Origin: Rotaria sordida
Lineage: Eukaryota > Rotifera > Eurotatoria > Philodinida > Philodinidae
Reading direction: 5' to 3'
Assembly (NCBI GenBank): GCA_905250125.1
Contig: CAJNOL010001352.1
Coordinates: 1-64,000, forward strand
DNA length: 64,000 bases
Below are positions 22,501 through 35,173 of this stretch, one piece after another (position 1 is the stretch's first letter; each line of letters begins with the position of its first letter). The notes beneath the pieces were generated by a model that worked only from the letters and a program-made list of their open reading frames with translations, was not told the DNA's origin and did not search any database. Position numbers and translations under genes: made by a program.

Positions 22501-24610
22501 AATATCTGAATATGAAGACGAAGATACTTCTATTGAAAATCAATTACATAAATTATGCAAACTTCGTATTTGTCTATGTCGACGAACCGATAAAAATAAA
22601 TTAGAATTTATATCGAATTTCGTTGATACAGACATGATCGAAGAAAGTAAGTCTATTGTGATACATATATAGAGTGTTTCAAAAACTCACTATACAACAA
22701 CAAAATGATTTGAATATCTCCGTCTTACTTCGATCAATCGGACTATTAGATTTTCCAGTGATAGAGAAAACTTTAAAGTTTTTTTTTTTTGTTGTCATCA
22801 TGAGACCTTAGAAGATATTGCTTTGAATCTATAAATGCTTTGTCGATAATCAGAGTAAAGAAATCATTATCACATCTCAAATTGCTGTTTATTTTATGTG
22901 AAACTCGAAATCGATCAATTTTTTGTGACCTGAATCGAACACTGATCTCTGAGATATCAATTTTTTAAAACCTCTACGTATTACATAATATCAATAGAAA
23001 AAAAATGTCTAGATTTTGGAAAATTGATATCTTACAGTACTATATCAATAAATTTTGCATACCAGCTGGGCCACTTGAGATCTTGATTTAAGGAAAATTC
23101 TCTTAGTCAAAACTCTGCAAATGCATGAATCCTTTAGAAGTTGTTAGAGTCATATACACTCCTACTATTGGACAAAATATGGGCTCAAAAACTTTTACTC
23201 ATCGGTGGACTCTGCAGAAATTTTAAAAAAAGCAAAATTTCTTTATCGAAGCCAATAATGATAATCCAAAGAAATATCTCCTGAGCAGACCTGGACATAG
23301 ACAGAAAAAATTTAAAAAAAAAAGATTTATTTAGTCGATTTGAATCAAGAAATTTTGTTGTTGAAGAATAATCAAAAGAAGAAATTGAAGCAGTTTCATC
23401 TCGTGGTGAGAACGCCAACAAACTTGGTAAATCAAAACTAGAATTTAATCCTTTGCCATTCTGAAAGGAATATCAAAACAAACTTCTCCGTTTGTCTTGA
23501 TATGTCCAATCTATTCATTTAATATAGGTACTGTAGAGAGACAATTCTCAAGAGCCGGTATAATTATACTAGAAAGCAGAACTAATCTTGACCTTGAACA
23601 GTCGGACATGCTTTTATTGATTAGGACAATACATTTTTATAAAAACATCTGTTTTGTTTGTTGATTTGTATCATTTCCCATATTCCAGTACTTTTCCATT
23701 GTTCTACTTGTTTTTCTTATGATACAATCAAGCACGCTGATATTTTTTTTGAGTACACCATTAAAATAGTTACTGAAAATATTTCTGTATTTTTTTTCTT
23801 GTTTTTTATTTATAATATTAGTCATTATTGAAAATGATTTGAAATGAATTAGTTATAAGATAATTAATAAACTACTATGAACTATGGTATGATCAAAAAT
23901 CAAAATAAGAATTTCTACTATCCTGATTAAAGTCTTATGTTCACTTCTACTGCTGCTAAGACTTTCTAATGAAAAAAAAAAAAACAAATCTTGAAATTTC
24001 TTCTATCATCGAGAAATATATTCGACGAAAATATTCAAATTTGTTTTTTTCAAAAACAAAATTTCTAAGCTTAGATTTTATTTTATAGGTAAAGGTAATA
24101 AAGCATTAGCCATTAATTCATCTAAAGTAACTCCAAAACAACTTTGCAAATGTGGTAATGAAATAATTACTATACCATTGAATACTGATAGTGAAAAAAA
24201 TGGTAAAATTCTTGTAATATTCATTATTATTTATGTTTAATAGTATTTATTAAGGTTTTATTGTACATTTAAATGAAACTAAATTAAAGTCTTCTGAAAT
24301 TCATGGAGTTAAGGATAAACAAATTTTTTTCAATTCAATTCCATATATACAATGTAAAGAAGGTTCTCTACATGTAGTAGTTTCGAAAAAAAGTATCTTA
24401 AAAACAATTCAACAACATCATAATCCATATGATGGTCTTGATGAAAATATTCTTTTAGATTGTTCGATTAGTTACGTAGATATTAGTGAGTACAAATGAT
24501 TTCTTCTTTTCAAGCAATATGAATTTCTTTTTTTTTCTTGTTATATTTTAGGTGATAATCTACATGATCATAAAATGATTGATACAAAACTTTCGATGCA
24601 AACAAATGAA
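19575..24610 (+). CDS. Unrecognised 11-exon gene, 649-residue product
   Basis: Exons by GT-AG and frame: 19575-19696, 19750-20015, 20066-20107, 21283-21399, 21462-21665, 21721-22007, 22079-22347, 22408-22646, 24089-24202, 24255-24485, 24552-24610. Phases agree and the sum is 650 codons including TGA. The protein begins MDPNDLVIEDNKKDEQGIQR, is Asn/Gln/Ser-rich and probably disordered to about residue 145, then has a more structured centre (KRSINCLKNKWCPAIQGRSG ... RRYIGIKWSKLINYNPNDL), an acidic tract (IDKDEDNEISEYEDED) and Cys pairs (CKLRICLCRR, then CKCG) that could bind metal. A nuclear or regulatory role would fit the composition but I recognise no family. Two of its introns exceed 1 kb and hold repeats. 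Start is the first ATG in frame; the frame stays open 39 bases further upstream to a weak CAAAG acceptor. Confidence 0.75.
20680..20795 (-). repeat. Fragment of the 0.57-kb dispersed repeat family, antisense
   Basis: Read on the minus strand it gives CTAACATATCCTGAAAATTT and AAGATCGATTTTTGTAAAGG, matching the 3' portion of the copies at 40961 and 53112. Lies in intron 3 of the 11-exon gene. Confidence 0.55.
22680..24060 (+). mobile_element. hAT-type transposon remnant within intron 8
   Basis: The 1.44-kb intron 22647-24088 is filled by sequence unlike the small introns around it. Its 3' half encodes hAT transposase pieces. Exact element ends were not found. Confidence 0.5.
23380..23640 (+). 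pseudogene. hAT transposase C-terminal dimerisation domain fragment
   Basis: Plus-strand pieces read NPLPFWKEYQNKL, then TVERQFSRAGIIILESRTNL and DLEQSDMLLLIRT. This is the conserved W...(V/T)ERxFSxAG...R..L..E...LLFL pattern of hAT family dimerisation regions. Stops and frameshifts separate the pieces. Same orientation as the host gene. Confidence 0.65.
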
Positions 24611-26564
24611 ATCAACCGAAAAGATAAATAAATTTGAAAAAGAAAAATTTTTGTTGTTTTTTTTTCTTCTGTATGTTGTATATTAATCTTTATCTGCTGT
24701 AAAAAGTTTTATTTTTTCTATATGTTTGCACTTATTCAATCCGGTTCTTTTATTTTAAGTTAATGTAAATAAATTCTTTTATAAAAAAAAATGTTGACAT
24801 TATTTTCTAGATTTAAAAAGACAAATGAAAATATTCTTAGTAAATAATATTATCGAATCAGATATAAAGCATAAAATCAAAAATAATTTTTATTATCAAT
24901 TTCTCTTATATATCAATCAAATACTTTAATAAATAAAACTTTTCTTTCTGATATATGAGATATTTTCAAAAATTCAATATTTAAAAATCTATAACGATAA
25001 ACTTGGAACTGTCATTTGTATGATTAGGTTTATACGATCAGCAGCATTTTGTTGAGTCCAAAAAAATAAATGTAATAAGGAAATTTTCGGACGCACTATT
25101 CACACGATTTCATCTGGTTTCACATTTGAATCCCTAAGTATTGCACGAGAGCTCATCTAAAAAAAAAAGCCTACGTTTTATAGTGGGATCATTCGACGAG
25201 AAGTCACTCCCTCGTTTAGAAGGCTTTGAGTTTCTCTACAGTTTTCTTTTGATTACGTCACTGAGAAGAAAATACCCCTAATTCTGATCGGCTTTGTACC
25301 AGCCTGTAGAGCTCGATAAATTGATTACGATGGCATAAAATCGCTCTTCTTCATTGGCTGCTTTTGCTGATTTAGAATTGATCACAACATCAGAAAAATG
25401 ACTGTAAGCTATTACTTCGAAAATTTCGATTTTTATGTTAGTTTAATTCTTAGCATTGAAAAATTAATACTAACTTCACCTTAATTGACAATCAACATAA
25501 ATAGAAGCCCTACTTACGTCTATACCTCGAATATGTTAATACCGTACATATACGAAATTTATCCATTTTGTACAGTTTTTTGACGGGCTACAACCTTATA
25601 TACGTAGCATCTCCAGTCATCTTGTCAATGTGGATATGGGTGAGTGTATAGCCGCCTAACAGTAAATTGACTCTAGTTCCTTCAAAGTCTTATGAAAACA
25701 GGATTTACTATATACCATTCGATGTGTCTCAAAAAGTTCTACAATATGGTATATTTGATTTTTCATTTCTGAATAGATTACCTTAATCAACAAGGTCCTT
25801 TAAACACCGCGCATAGAACTTTTTTGGTCAACCCTAAGTATAGACAGAGCTGGTGAGAGGATTTAAAATGTACAAAGGAAAACAAATTTCGGCTTCGTTG
25901 GAGAAAAACAAAAAGTTTTCTTGATTGAAGAGGACACCCTCTTCCCTGAGCATAGACATACTTAGGACGTCTATTTATGATGATTGTGTACAGACAATTA
26001 AGATGAATCTAGTGTTTAAGTTTTCAATGTTGAGAATTAACCTAGTACAGTCAATGGAGAAGAATGCTTTATTTCATCAAGTTCTACAAACAAGCAAAAA
26101 GTTGATTGAAAAAACTGAGATTAGTATTTGAGAATTCTCTCATGTAAATTGCCTATTTGTTACTAACAATGGAATAGACCAAAAAATAGCGACATCTAAT
26201 GTGAAAATAAAAACAAATAGAGGAAATAACTCATTGAATATGATATTTTCATTGATAACTTAACTCGTTCTCCATCATCAATTCTCATCATTATATTCAT
26301 TGCTCATTCGTATCTACTAAAACGATTCATCTTCACTTAGTAATCATCTTCTCGTCTTCACATTCACTTTTTCCTTTTCGTTCGCGTTAACTGAACAAAC
26401 AAACCATCATCTACGCTTGTGTGTGTATGTGTGTCTATATCTTTTTTCGTTCTCTCTCATCGTTTTCATCTTGTTGAATTAGTTGTTAAATTAAATATGA
26501 CTACATAGATATCGTCGTTATCGGTTTCGTTTCTTTTCTTTTTCTTTTTTTTTTTCTTTAGAAC
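24611..26564. other. Intergenic between the 11-exon gene and WDR47
   Basis: No gene supported. 25020-25900 is slightly GC-richer and may be an old insertion, but I found no termini or coding domains. The last 300 bases before the WDR47 ATG are pyrimidine-rich with a short GT run (26420-26440). Confidence 0.4.
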
Positions 26565-29500
26565 ATGTCTTCAACAAATGGTAGTAGTGATTTACGAGTG
26601 ACTGTTTCATTAACTGAACGTGATGCTGTTAAACTTATTCTTGATTTTCTTCAACAACGTGAACTTTATATTAGTATGCTTGATGTAGAACGTGAAACAG
26701 GTATATTTATACAAAAAAAGAAAGCAATTAGATTTATTCATATCTGGTTTTAATCATATTTTAAAATATGATATCTGGCATTTTTTTGTTTTATTTTTCT
26801 TAGGTATTATTAATGGATCTTATTCAGAAGATATACTTTTTTTACGACAACTTATTTTGGATGGACAATGGGATGATGTTATTGATTTTATTCAACCATT
26901 AAAAACAATTGATTCATTTGATGCTAAACAATTTATTTTTATTGTTTTAAAATATCAATTTTTAGAATTATTATGTTTAAAAACTGAAGCACAAATTGAA
27001 AATGATGTATCAGTTGAACAAATAGTCACGTAAATTAAAATATTTTTGTTTTTTTTTTTATTAAAATAATTCTTTTAGATTTCTTAATGATTTACGACCA
27101 TTTGCACCAAATGAACAAGAATATAAAAAATTATCCTTTTTACTTACACTTAAACGTTTACAAGATCATACAGATTATCATAATTGGAATCCAAGTTCTG
27201 GACGTGTAGAATGTTTTAATGAAGTTTTTCCAATTGTTCATCGATTTTTACAAGTAAGAATATCTCATAAAGAATAAACAACTTAGAAAGTTTTTAAAGA
27301 GATCATGAATTTGCAATAGAGATATTGAATGTATTTACTTAAATAATCCAAATGTTATGATATGTAGACAATCGTTAATCTTCTTTTCTAGGTAGATAAA
27401 CAAGCAACTCCAATAGCTCAAGGTGATCGTCTAATTCAATTACTTATAAAAGGTCTTCTTTATGAATCATGTGTTGAACATTGTCAAGCACGTGCTACAA
27501 ATACAGATGAAACAATTAATCTTACAAATCCAAATTGTTTATTATTAAATACACGTTTATCAGATACAGATGTATCACTTTTATCATGGTTACATGCATT
27601 ACCAACAGAAACATTTTCATGTCCATTTGAACAAAAATCTTTAAAATTAAATATTGATAAATTACAAAAACCAATACTTGAAGCAGCATGGGCTGAACAT
27701 GTATTAAGTACACCATTTAAACCTCAAACAATGTTTCCATTTAATGCAACACCAACAGGTAAACCACGTTCAACAGCATTAATGACACGTTCATTAGCAC
27801 CACAATATGATGGTTTATCTTATGGTCTTTTACGTTCACAAATATTCGGTGATTATAATCGTAATTTTGTTAATGATATGAGTCGTTCATTAGCTATATG
27901 TAATTTAAAAGATAATGGTATAAATAATACAATAACATCAACAATATTACCAACAGTTGAAGAAGTTCTTTATGAAGAAACTCCACCACCAGTAACACCA
28001 CCACGTGCATTATCACCATCAAGAAATAAAATATCACCACAAAATTCTCAACGTTCACAATCACCATTAAGAAGTAAAATATCACCAAAAAATTCTCAAC
28101 GTTCACGATCACCATCAAAACATAAACAAATAAATAATACAATAATAAATGAAAATGAAAATGAAAGTCGTTCAACAAGTACAGATTCATCAGCAGATCG
28201 TTTACTTAAAGTAAAGAATTACCACAAAAAAAAAACAAAAGAGTATTTCATTTAAATTTTCTTCATTGATTTTGTCTTTCTCTATAGGAATATCAAAGAG
28301 GTCGTGCAGAAATTATAAAACATTTTGATGAACATGAATTTGAAAATAATGAATTACAAAAACAAATTAGTAAGAATAATAATAATAATAATAATAAAAG
28401 CAAAAACTAATATTTATTCTTTAGCAACAAATTCAAAAATGCGAGCTATTAATGATGTAACAAAATTTGATTCACTTGAAGTATTTTAAATTTTTTTTTT
28501 ATAATTAAATAAAATAAAAATTTTCTTTTTATTATAATTTAGGATATAACACGTTCACCAGCATTTATACCATTAGTATCAATTGAAGATGTTCAAGCAA
28601 TACGTGCTGTTGATGTACATCCTAGTGGTAATTATTTTGCTGTTGGTTCAAATTCTAAAATGCTTCGTGTTTGTGCATATCCTGATACAAAAAATATTCG
28701 AACAGATTCTGTACCAAATCCAGCTAAAGTTTTATTTAAAAGAGGTAAACATCATTTGGGTAGTATTTATTGTATGGGATGGTCACCAAATGGAAAACTA
28801 ATTGCAACTGGATCAAATGATAAACTTATTAAAATTCTTCGACTTGATATGGATAGACCAGATGATAATTCAAATAGTATGAAAAAGAATATATGTAGAA
28901 TATTGTTGATTTTTATTTATTATAGATACTGAAATTGAATTAACACATCATAATGGCACAGTTCGAGATCTTGTTTTTATGCATGATAATTTAAAAGATG
29001 ATTCAATTTTATTAAGTGGTGGTGCAGGTGATTGTAAAGTTTATGTTACAGATATTAAAAAACAAATACCTATTAAAAGTTATATTGGTCATCAAGGTAA
29101 GAGTCTAGAAAATTATCAAAGATTTCAAGTATAATATTTATTCATTAAAGTATATTGATATCCAATATATAAAAACTATTTTCGCATATATCTTCTAATC
29201 AGTCTCTTGAGTCATCTAATCGACCATTGATCGAGTTGAGATTTTTTTTTATGATACAATATGTTATTCCTAGTTTTTATACATAAAATAGTTCCATAAT
29301 ACAGTAAAAATAAACTTAAAGTTGCTTGCAAGAAATAGATATGAATTTCTCAATGGTTAAATTTTCTTCTAAAACAACTGATTCTGATGTTGAATTATCA
29401 AATTTTGGTTTTTTCCACTGAATAACTCCAGTCAACGGTATTCAGCTTTCGAGCTCGAGTCTCTTCCCTCAATCCTGACGATTCTGCTAGAGAGTATCTG

Positions 29501-31619
29501 TAAAAACAAGAAATGAACAGTCTCTTATTCGAAGATCAGGTCCACTCTTTCGAAGTTTTAAATCGTCGCTTCGGAAGAGAAAACTGACAATGAATGTTAT
29601 CATTCAGTAATATTAGCTCATAATTTAAAGGAGAGGCTATGTACCTGTTTCTTTTTGTATCATTCATATTGATCAGTTATGAGATGATTCACAATAAATG
29701 GATCATTTCGGTATGTATAGCAAAAAATCCACTAATGCTATATAATGAAAAGAAAAGACTTGATTGTGATACCATAGAACTAAACAATAATATTATCTAT
29801 AATTTTCAAATCTTTTCTTTTGCACAGTAAACATTTTCATCACTATATCTTTATAAGAAAGTTCAAAACTAAGATCAGTATTTTCTTAATGAATCCACTG
29901 CTGCTTAAAAAATACAATGCTTGCTTCCATAAAAAGAGACAAAAAATTGTATTGAGACTTTATGATAAAATGACCTATGTGTATTCGACCAATCGGTATT
30001 AAGGGGGGAGTCCCTCTATAATGAAATTTTTTTTTCAAACATTCAATTATCATGATATTTCTAGTGGAGATGTATCTCGAGCTAGACAACTCATAGTAAA
30101 AATTTCAGCTCGATACATTGAGTCTACGAAGAGTTACAATAAGGTTATGAATCAAAATTCGGACTGATTCTAAGATGTAGCCAAGACGTGGTGCTATAAA
30201 TTAACAGGACTCGATTTTTTGATTCTCTCCTAGCTTGTATTTTTAGAAAATTTCTCTGATGAAGTATGAAAAAGCCAATGTGGGCAGGTCCAGAAAAGTT
30301 AGTTTCTTATAAACATTAATGAGGATATCGAAAAATCCGACTCTGTTAAGTGGTAGTACCACATTTTAGAACCAGCCAGAATTCTCGGCGGAAAAATCTG
30401 GGACGGACGGAAACGTAAAAATTAAAAATCCTATTTTGAGAAAAAACCTTATTTTCTTCTATGGAAGGTTCAGAAAAGTCTGTGTAATATCCTTAAATCT
30501 CACCATAAAATCAATAAACTATACTGCATTCGAAAATAGACATTTAGCTCTATCTAACGAGCTATAAATCACAAAATTGACATTTTTTGGGTGGAGTCCT
30601 TAAATATTCAGCTATTGTCTGTACGGATTATTATACAACGAACAAATTCACTATGCTATTTATCAAATTTCATATTACTTTATATTATAGAATTAGTAGT
30701 CTATATCAAAAAATATGGATGAAAATGTATTCGATTGTATAAAGTTATCTTGAACTACAATTCCGAATCAATGAGTATAGTTTTTCGATCATTTTGTTTA
30801 AGAATACTTGATATTCCATTAAAATATAACTTAAGTTCAAGAACAAAAAAAAAAGAATCTTTCACAGCTATTATAAAACCTTAAAATGATTTCATTTAAT
30901 AAGCTATGTCTAATTCTTTTAGGTCATATCTATTCATTATTTGCTTGGGATGCATGTAATTTTGTATCAGCTAGTCAAGATGGTACATCACGTGTATGGG
31001 ATATTCGTCAACCTGATTGTATTAATGTTATTGCACCTCGTCCTTCAAGTATAAATAGAATCTTTTTTTTTCTCTTTTTATTTCAAATTTATTTATTTAT
31101 TTATTTTTTGTATTTAATAGACAGTCCAGTAGCATCTGTTGCTGTTGATAATTCTGGACAATTATTAGCAGCTGGTTATGAAGATTCATCATGTTTACTT
31201 TATGATCTTCGTGGAAAACGTCCTGTACAAGTTTATCAACCACATTCAAATGAAGTTCGTAGTGTTCGATTTTCTATACATTCATATTATTTACTTACGG
31301 CTTCCTATGATACAAAAGTTGTCATGACAAGTTTAAGTGGTAAGATAAACTTGAAATATATATATATATATATTTTATTAAATTTTTATTTTAGGTGATC
31401 TAACTAAACCACTTGTTCTATCAAATGTTGCTGCACATAATGACAAAATAATTCAAGCACGATGGTAAATATATTTTTATTTTTACTATAGAAATTTAAT
31501 TTTATGTTTTGTTTAGGCATCCACATGAAATGTCATTTATAACGACAAGTGCTGATCGTACATGTATTGTTTGGGCACCACCTCTTTCAGCTTTATCGAC
31601 ACTTGCTCAAACGCCATAA
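26565..31619 (+). CDS. WDR47: WDR47-type protein (LisH-CTLH-WD40)
   Basis: Exons: 26565-26700, 26804-27029, 27079-27253, 27392-28210, 28288-28369, 28425-28480, 28543-28876, 28926-29096, 30923-31048, 31121-31339, 31395-31464, 31517-31619; 838 residues. An N-terminal LisH (DAVKLILDFLQQRELYISML) is followed by a CTLH region (LRQLILDGQWDDVIDFIQPL). The middle is low-complexity. C-terminal WD40 repeats show ASQDGTSRVWDIRQ, AGYEDSSCLLYDLRG, TASYDTKVVMTSLSG and TTSADRTCIVWAP. This order and spacing match WDR47 (nemitin), a microtubule-associated scaffold of neurons, usually about 920 residues. Residues about 375-410 hold a two-unit Ser/Pro repeat. The ATG follows a T-rich acceptor by 3 bases. Intron 8 (1826 bp) is inflated by a TTAA-flanked MITE. 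Confidence 0.92.
29999..30603. mobile_element. TTAA-flanked MITE, copy 1 (605 bp)
   Basis: Lies in intron 8 of WDR47. TTAA at 29999-30002 and 30600-30603. After TTAA the left end reads GGGGGGAGTCCCTC and the right end, inward, GGACTCCACCC. Internal sequence (for example TATCTCGAGCTAGACAACTC, TCAGCTCGATACA) matches copy 2 at 57698-58383 over most of its length. TTAA duplication is the hallmark of piggyBac-type insertion. Non-coding. Confidence 0.8.
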
Positions 31620-32594
31620 TCAAATCTAAAGTTTAGTTTTTTTTTTCTTCGTTTTTTTTTGTGTTTTGATCTCAGTTGCTTTTTTTAGTATTTTTTTTTT
31701 CTGCTTTTGTAATTTAATTCAAACAAAACTTAATATCAATTATTTACAGACAAAAAAACAAACATAACAAGCCACAAAATAATTTTCTTTTTTTTTTTTT
31801 TTTTTGTCATAGTATTAGTTTGTGGAGATAAAAGAAAATTTTCGAAAAATAATTCGCAAATGTGCTGATATATAAATCTATTTGTTTTTATTCAATTAAT
31901 GTATATTTTTTTTTTTTTCTTGTTTGGTCTTCTTTCTTTTGTTTTGACATAAGATAAATATAATAATAATTATTTGATTGTATTATTTTATTTTATCATA
32001 AAAAAAAAAAATAATAATCGATTAATTAAGATTAAAAATTTAATCTGTGAAAAATTTTAATTAAATTTTTTATTTCATTTTTATTTTTGTTTTATTGAAA
32101 TATTAATACAATTTTGATATGAAAAAAAAAAAGAAATTGTTTCTTTACAGATGTGTTTTTGATAAAATAATGTTTTCAAATTAGATTTTTTGCTTAAAGA
32201 TGATCAAAGAATTTTTTTTCATTGTATAAATTTTCAAGAGCTGTTAAAGATAACGATCTACACCGTCTCCTTCTTACTCCGCGCTCTTGTAAATGCTCAC
32301 GTGCTTCATACGCTTCAATCTTTTTTTTTGCTCGATAAACACGTTTCGAAAGCACACAATCAGTTCTTCTGAGTTTTGCCAGCCTGCTTCGAATCATGAG
32401 ATGGCACCACATGTACCCTGTAGAGATTTTCGTAACGCTGCAGGAGTGTGTCTTAGAGAGGGTAACATTTCCATGGATCTCTGTTTAATGATTTTATTAT
32501 CTGAATTGATTAAATCTGTCAGAGTCTTTAATTCCGTATTTGATAGCACAATCAACTTTTTATATGGATATATTGCTCGATTACTTAATTCCAG
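31620..32594. other. WDR47 3' flank and GST upstream region
   Basis: Begins with poly-T/A-rich 3' flank. From about 32194 the sequence is less AT-rich and a minus frame (32194-32412) encodes an Arg/Lys-rich 72-residue ORF (KRVYRAKKKIEAYEAREHLQ); no family is recognised, so it is not called as a gene. Confidence 0.35.
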
Positions 32595-33471
32595 ATGTCA
32601 CTTACATTGTATTATGATCTTATGTCACAGCCCTGTCGGGCTTTGTATATTTTTCTTAAAATGACTAGTATTCCATTTCAAGCAAAAGAAATTGCATTAC
32701 GAAAACTTCAACATATGAGTGATGAATATATTCAAATAAATCCATTTAAAAAAGTACCAGCTATTAATGATTCGGGTTTTATTCTTACTGAAAGGTAATC
32801 TCAAATAAACAAACAAAAAAATAATCATAATCAAAAAAATGTTTTTTTTTAATTTTTAGTGTAGCAATTTTAACATATCTTTGTAATAAACATAAAAAAT
32901 CTAATTGGTATCCAACAGATTTACATGAACAAGCACGTGTAAATGAATATACTCATTGGCAACATTTAAATTTACGTTTAACTGGATCAACACTTTTTCA
33001 AACAAAAGTACAAAAAAAAATCAAACTATTCCTTATATGACAACTTCACGATATTCGTTGTTTGTTTTTTTTAGGTGGTTATACCAGCTATCAAAAAACA
33101 GCCACCAACGGATCATGAATTAGAAAAATGGTATAAAAGATGGCAAGGATCAACTGATGGTCTTGAAAATGTTTGGCTTAATCGTTCATCTTATTTAGCT
33201 GGTAATCATATAACTATTGCTGATTTACTTGGTAAATTTTTTGTTGATTATCATAATTAAATAATATTAAAAATTATATATAATAGGTATTTGTGAAATG
33301 ATGCAACCAATAGCTGCTGGTTATAATTTAGATACAAAGAAATTTCCTCGTGTTCAAGATTGGATGGAACGAGTTAAGAAAGAAACTCAACCATATTTCG
33401 ATGAAGTACATGTTGTTTCAATGCGTTTGAGAGAAAAAATTTTAAAAGAAGAAAAACAAAAGATTTATTGA
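32595..33471 (+). CDS. Glutathione S-transferase, theta class
   Basis: Exons 32595-32794, 32860-33007, 33075-33231, 33287-33471; 229 residues, normal for the family. Cytosolic detoxification enzyme conjugating glutathione to electrophiles. The N-terminal thioredoxin fold has LYYDLMSQPCRALYIFLK with the theta-type Ser (Ser11, S-Q-P-C/S-R) that activates glutathione, then NPFKKVPAI (the cis-Pro loop) and LTESVAILTYL (glutathione-contacting E-S). The helical C-terminal domain contains YLAGNHITIADLLGICEM, the N-capping box/hydrophobic staple. Intron sizes are 55-67 bases. The ATG directly abuts an AG acceptor (TTAATTCCAG), with no UTR between, typical of a trans-spliced message. Confidence 0.92.
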
Positions 33472-35173
33472 TTATGAATTTTATATTAATTGATATTCAT
33501 TCTTTTTTTCTTGATTATACTACAATAGAGAAGTCTTTCGGTTTGTTTTTTTTTGGCTCAACTTTATGATTAATAAAATAGAGATAGTTATCTTCAAAGA
33601 AGCTGATTCAAAAAAAAAATTTATAATTCTATATTGAAGAAAATAGCTTAACATGAATTTCTATTAAAGATAATAGCGGCGAGAGACTCAAGAGAGTGTT
33701 CTCGCAATCGAGAAAAGCTCTCGTTTATCTCCAGCGTTTTATTGTTCACCGATCCCTAAAAAAAACTTATGTAACTGCATGCTCAAAATTCAGTCAACTT
33801 TAGCAAGAACTTTGTGATAGACTTCCGGGATTATCGACCTCTCTCAATCCTGGACATCTCTGAATAATGGAATTCATGATGAATTATTGAAAAAACTACA
33901 TTCACATTTACACAAAATAATCTATTCATCCGATATTGTATCATCTTTTCCAAATCAAACTGATCATTCATTTGTTTGTAATTTTTCATTTTTAGTATTA
34001 TCTTCCAAATCTCAGAAACAATATTCTTCAAATAAAACAAAACATATCTATGAATTCGAAAAAACTTTAAGTTATATTTAGTACTTCCGTTTGCAAGATT
34101 TTGTCGAAAAAAATATATTTGAAAATTTTGATTACTATTAATTTTCTCATCCATCTGAAGAGTTCATTAATTTATTCTCAATTTGAGAACATTTAGCAAT
34201 AAAAAAAAAGTATATCTTTCAATAAAAAACTATTAAAATAAAAGAAATTGATTACTTTGTACTTTCAAAGATCAATAGTAAATTCTATAATTATACAGGC
34301 CTTTAATGATATGAATGGCTTTTGTGTATTCATTATTTTCAATGCTTTCTAGTTGACACATCTTCTCTCTCTTTTCCTTTGCTCGTCTTGTGTTTATACG
34401 ATAGGATCGACAGGCGATGGACATAATTGCAATTTGATTCATTTGGTATATGGAAGCATTTATATATATATATATACCCAATGTTAGAAAGAAACATATA
34501 TACATATATTAATTGTTGGCGAACACATATGTCATAACGGAAACGTTTCTTCTTTTTTTTTTTTTGAAAAAAAAAATCTTCAAGGCTTGATTGATGATTA
34601 TTAACATTAGAAAAGATTGTACATTTGCATAATCAGAAGCCACTAAAAATTTGTCGTCTGCTTCTCGAGAAGAGAAGAGATGGAGTTTTTTTCTTTTTTT
34701 TTTTTTTTGTTGCTTTTTGGAACGAATAAGAATTCTCTAAGAATCTAACCAATGAAAAATTGATCCGTTCTGTAGATTTCTATCAAAAAAAAAAAAAAAA
34801 AAAGAAAAGAACATTGTATATATTAAAGAGAAAAAGAAAAAGGTAGTACGTAGGAGAAAGAAAAAAAAAGAACAAATCAAATTATCTATCGAAAAAGAAC
34901 GATTCACACATATATACACACATAGACATATATTGTCAAAAGAGCATATAACATCAACAAGAAAAATACTTGATTAATTGTTCGAACGGAAAATATAATC
35001 ATATATATATTTTTCTTTTTTACATTCTCATCATACAAATATTAAAAACTAATAATATATTAGTTAAAAGGAAGACGAGACAATAATTTGATTTGTGGTG
35101 AGTATAGTAGGTTTATCATTATTTTGAGATTATTCAAAATCAATTTTGTTTTTGCTTATTTTTTTTTTTAAGT
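33472..35173. other. Intergenic, with a possible coding remnant near 33.87-34.08 kb
   Basis: Plus-strand frame 33860-34080 reads DELLKKLHSHLHKIIYSSDI and continues without stop to SYI, then further protein-like pieces follow in other frames to about 34180. No ATG in frame near its start and no domain recognised; could be a dead gene fragment. The remainder is poly-A/T-rich and includes TA microsatellites (34460-34475). Confidence 0.3.

Noticed and set aside
26565-31619. SMU1 as the identity of the LisH-CTLH-WD40 gene
   Set aside because: SMU1 shares the domain order but is about 510 residues. The long low-complexity linker, the 838-residue size and the WD40 motif wording fit WDR47.
32194-32412. 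Arg/Lys-rich 72-residue minus ORF before the GST gene
   Set aside because: No recognised domain and no supporting splice or promoter signal; may be part of an old insertion.
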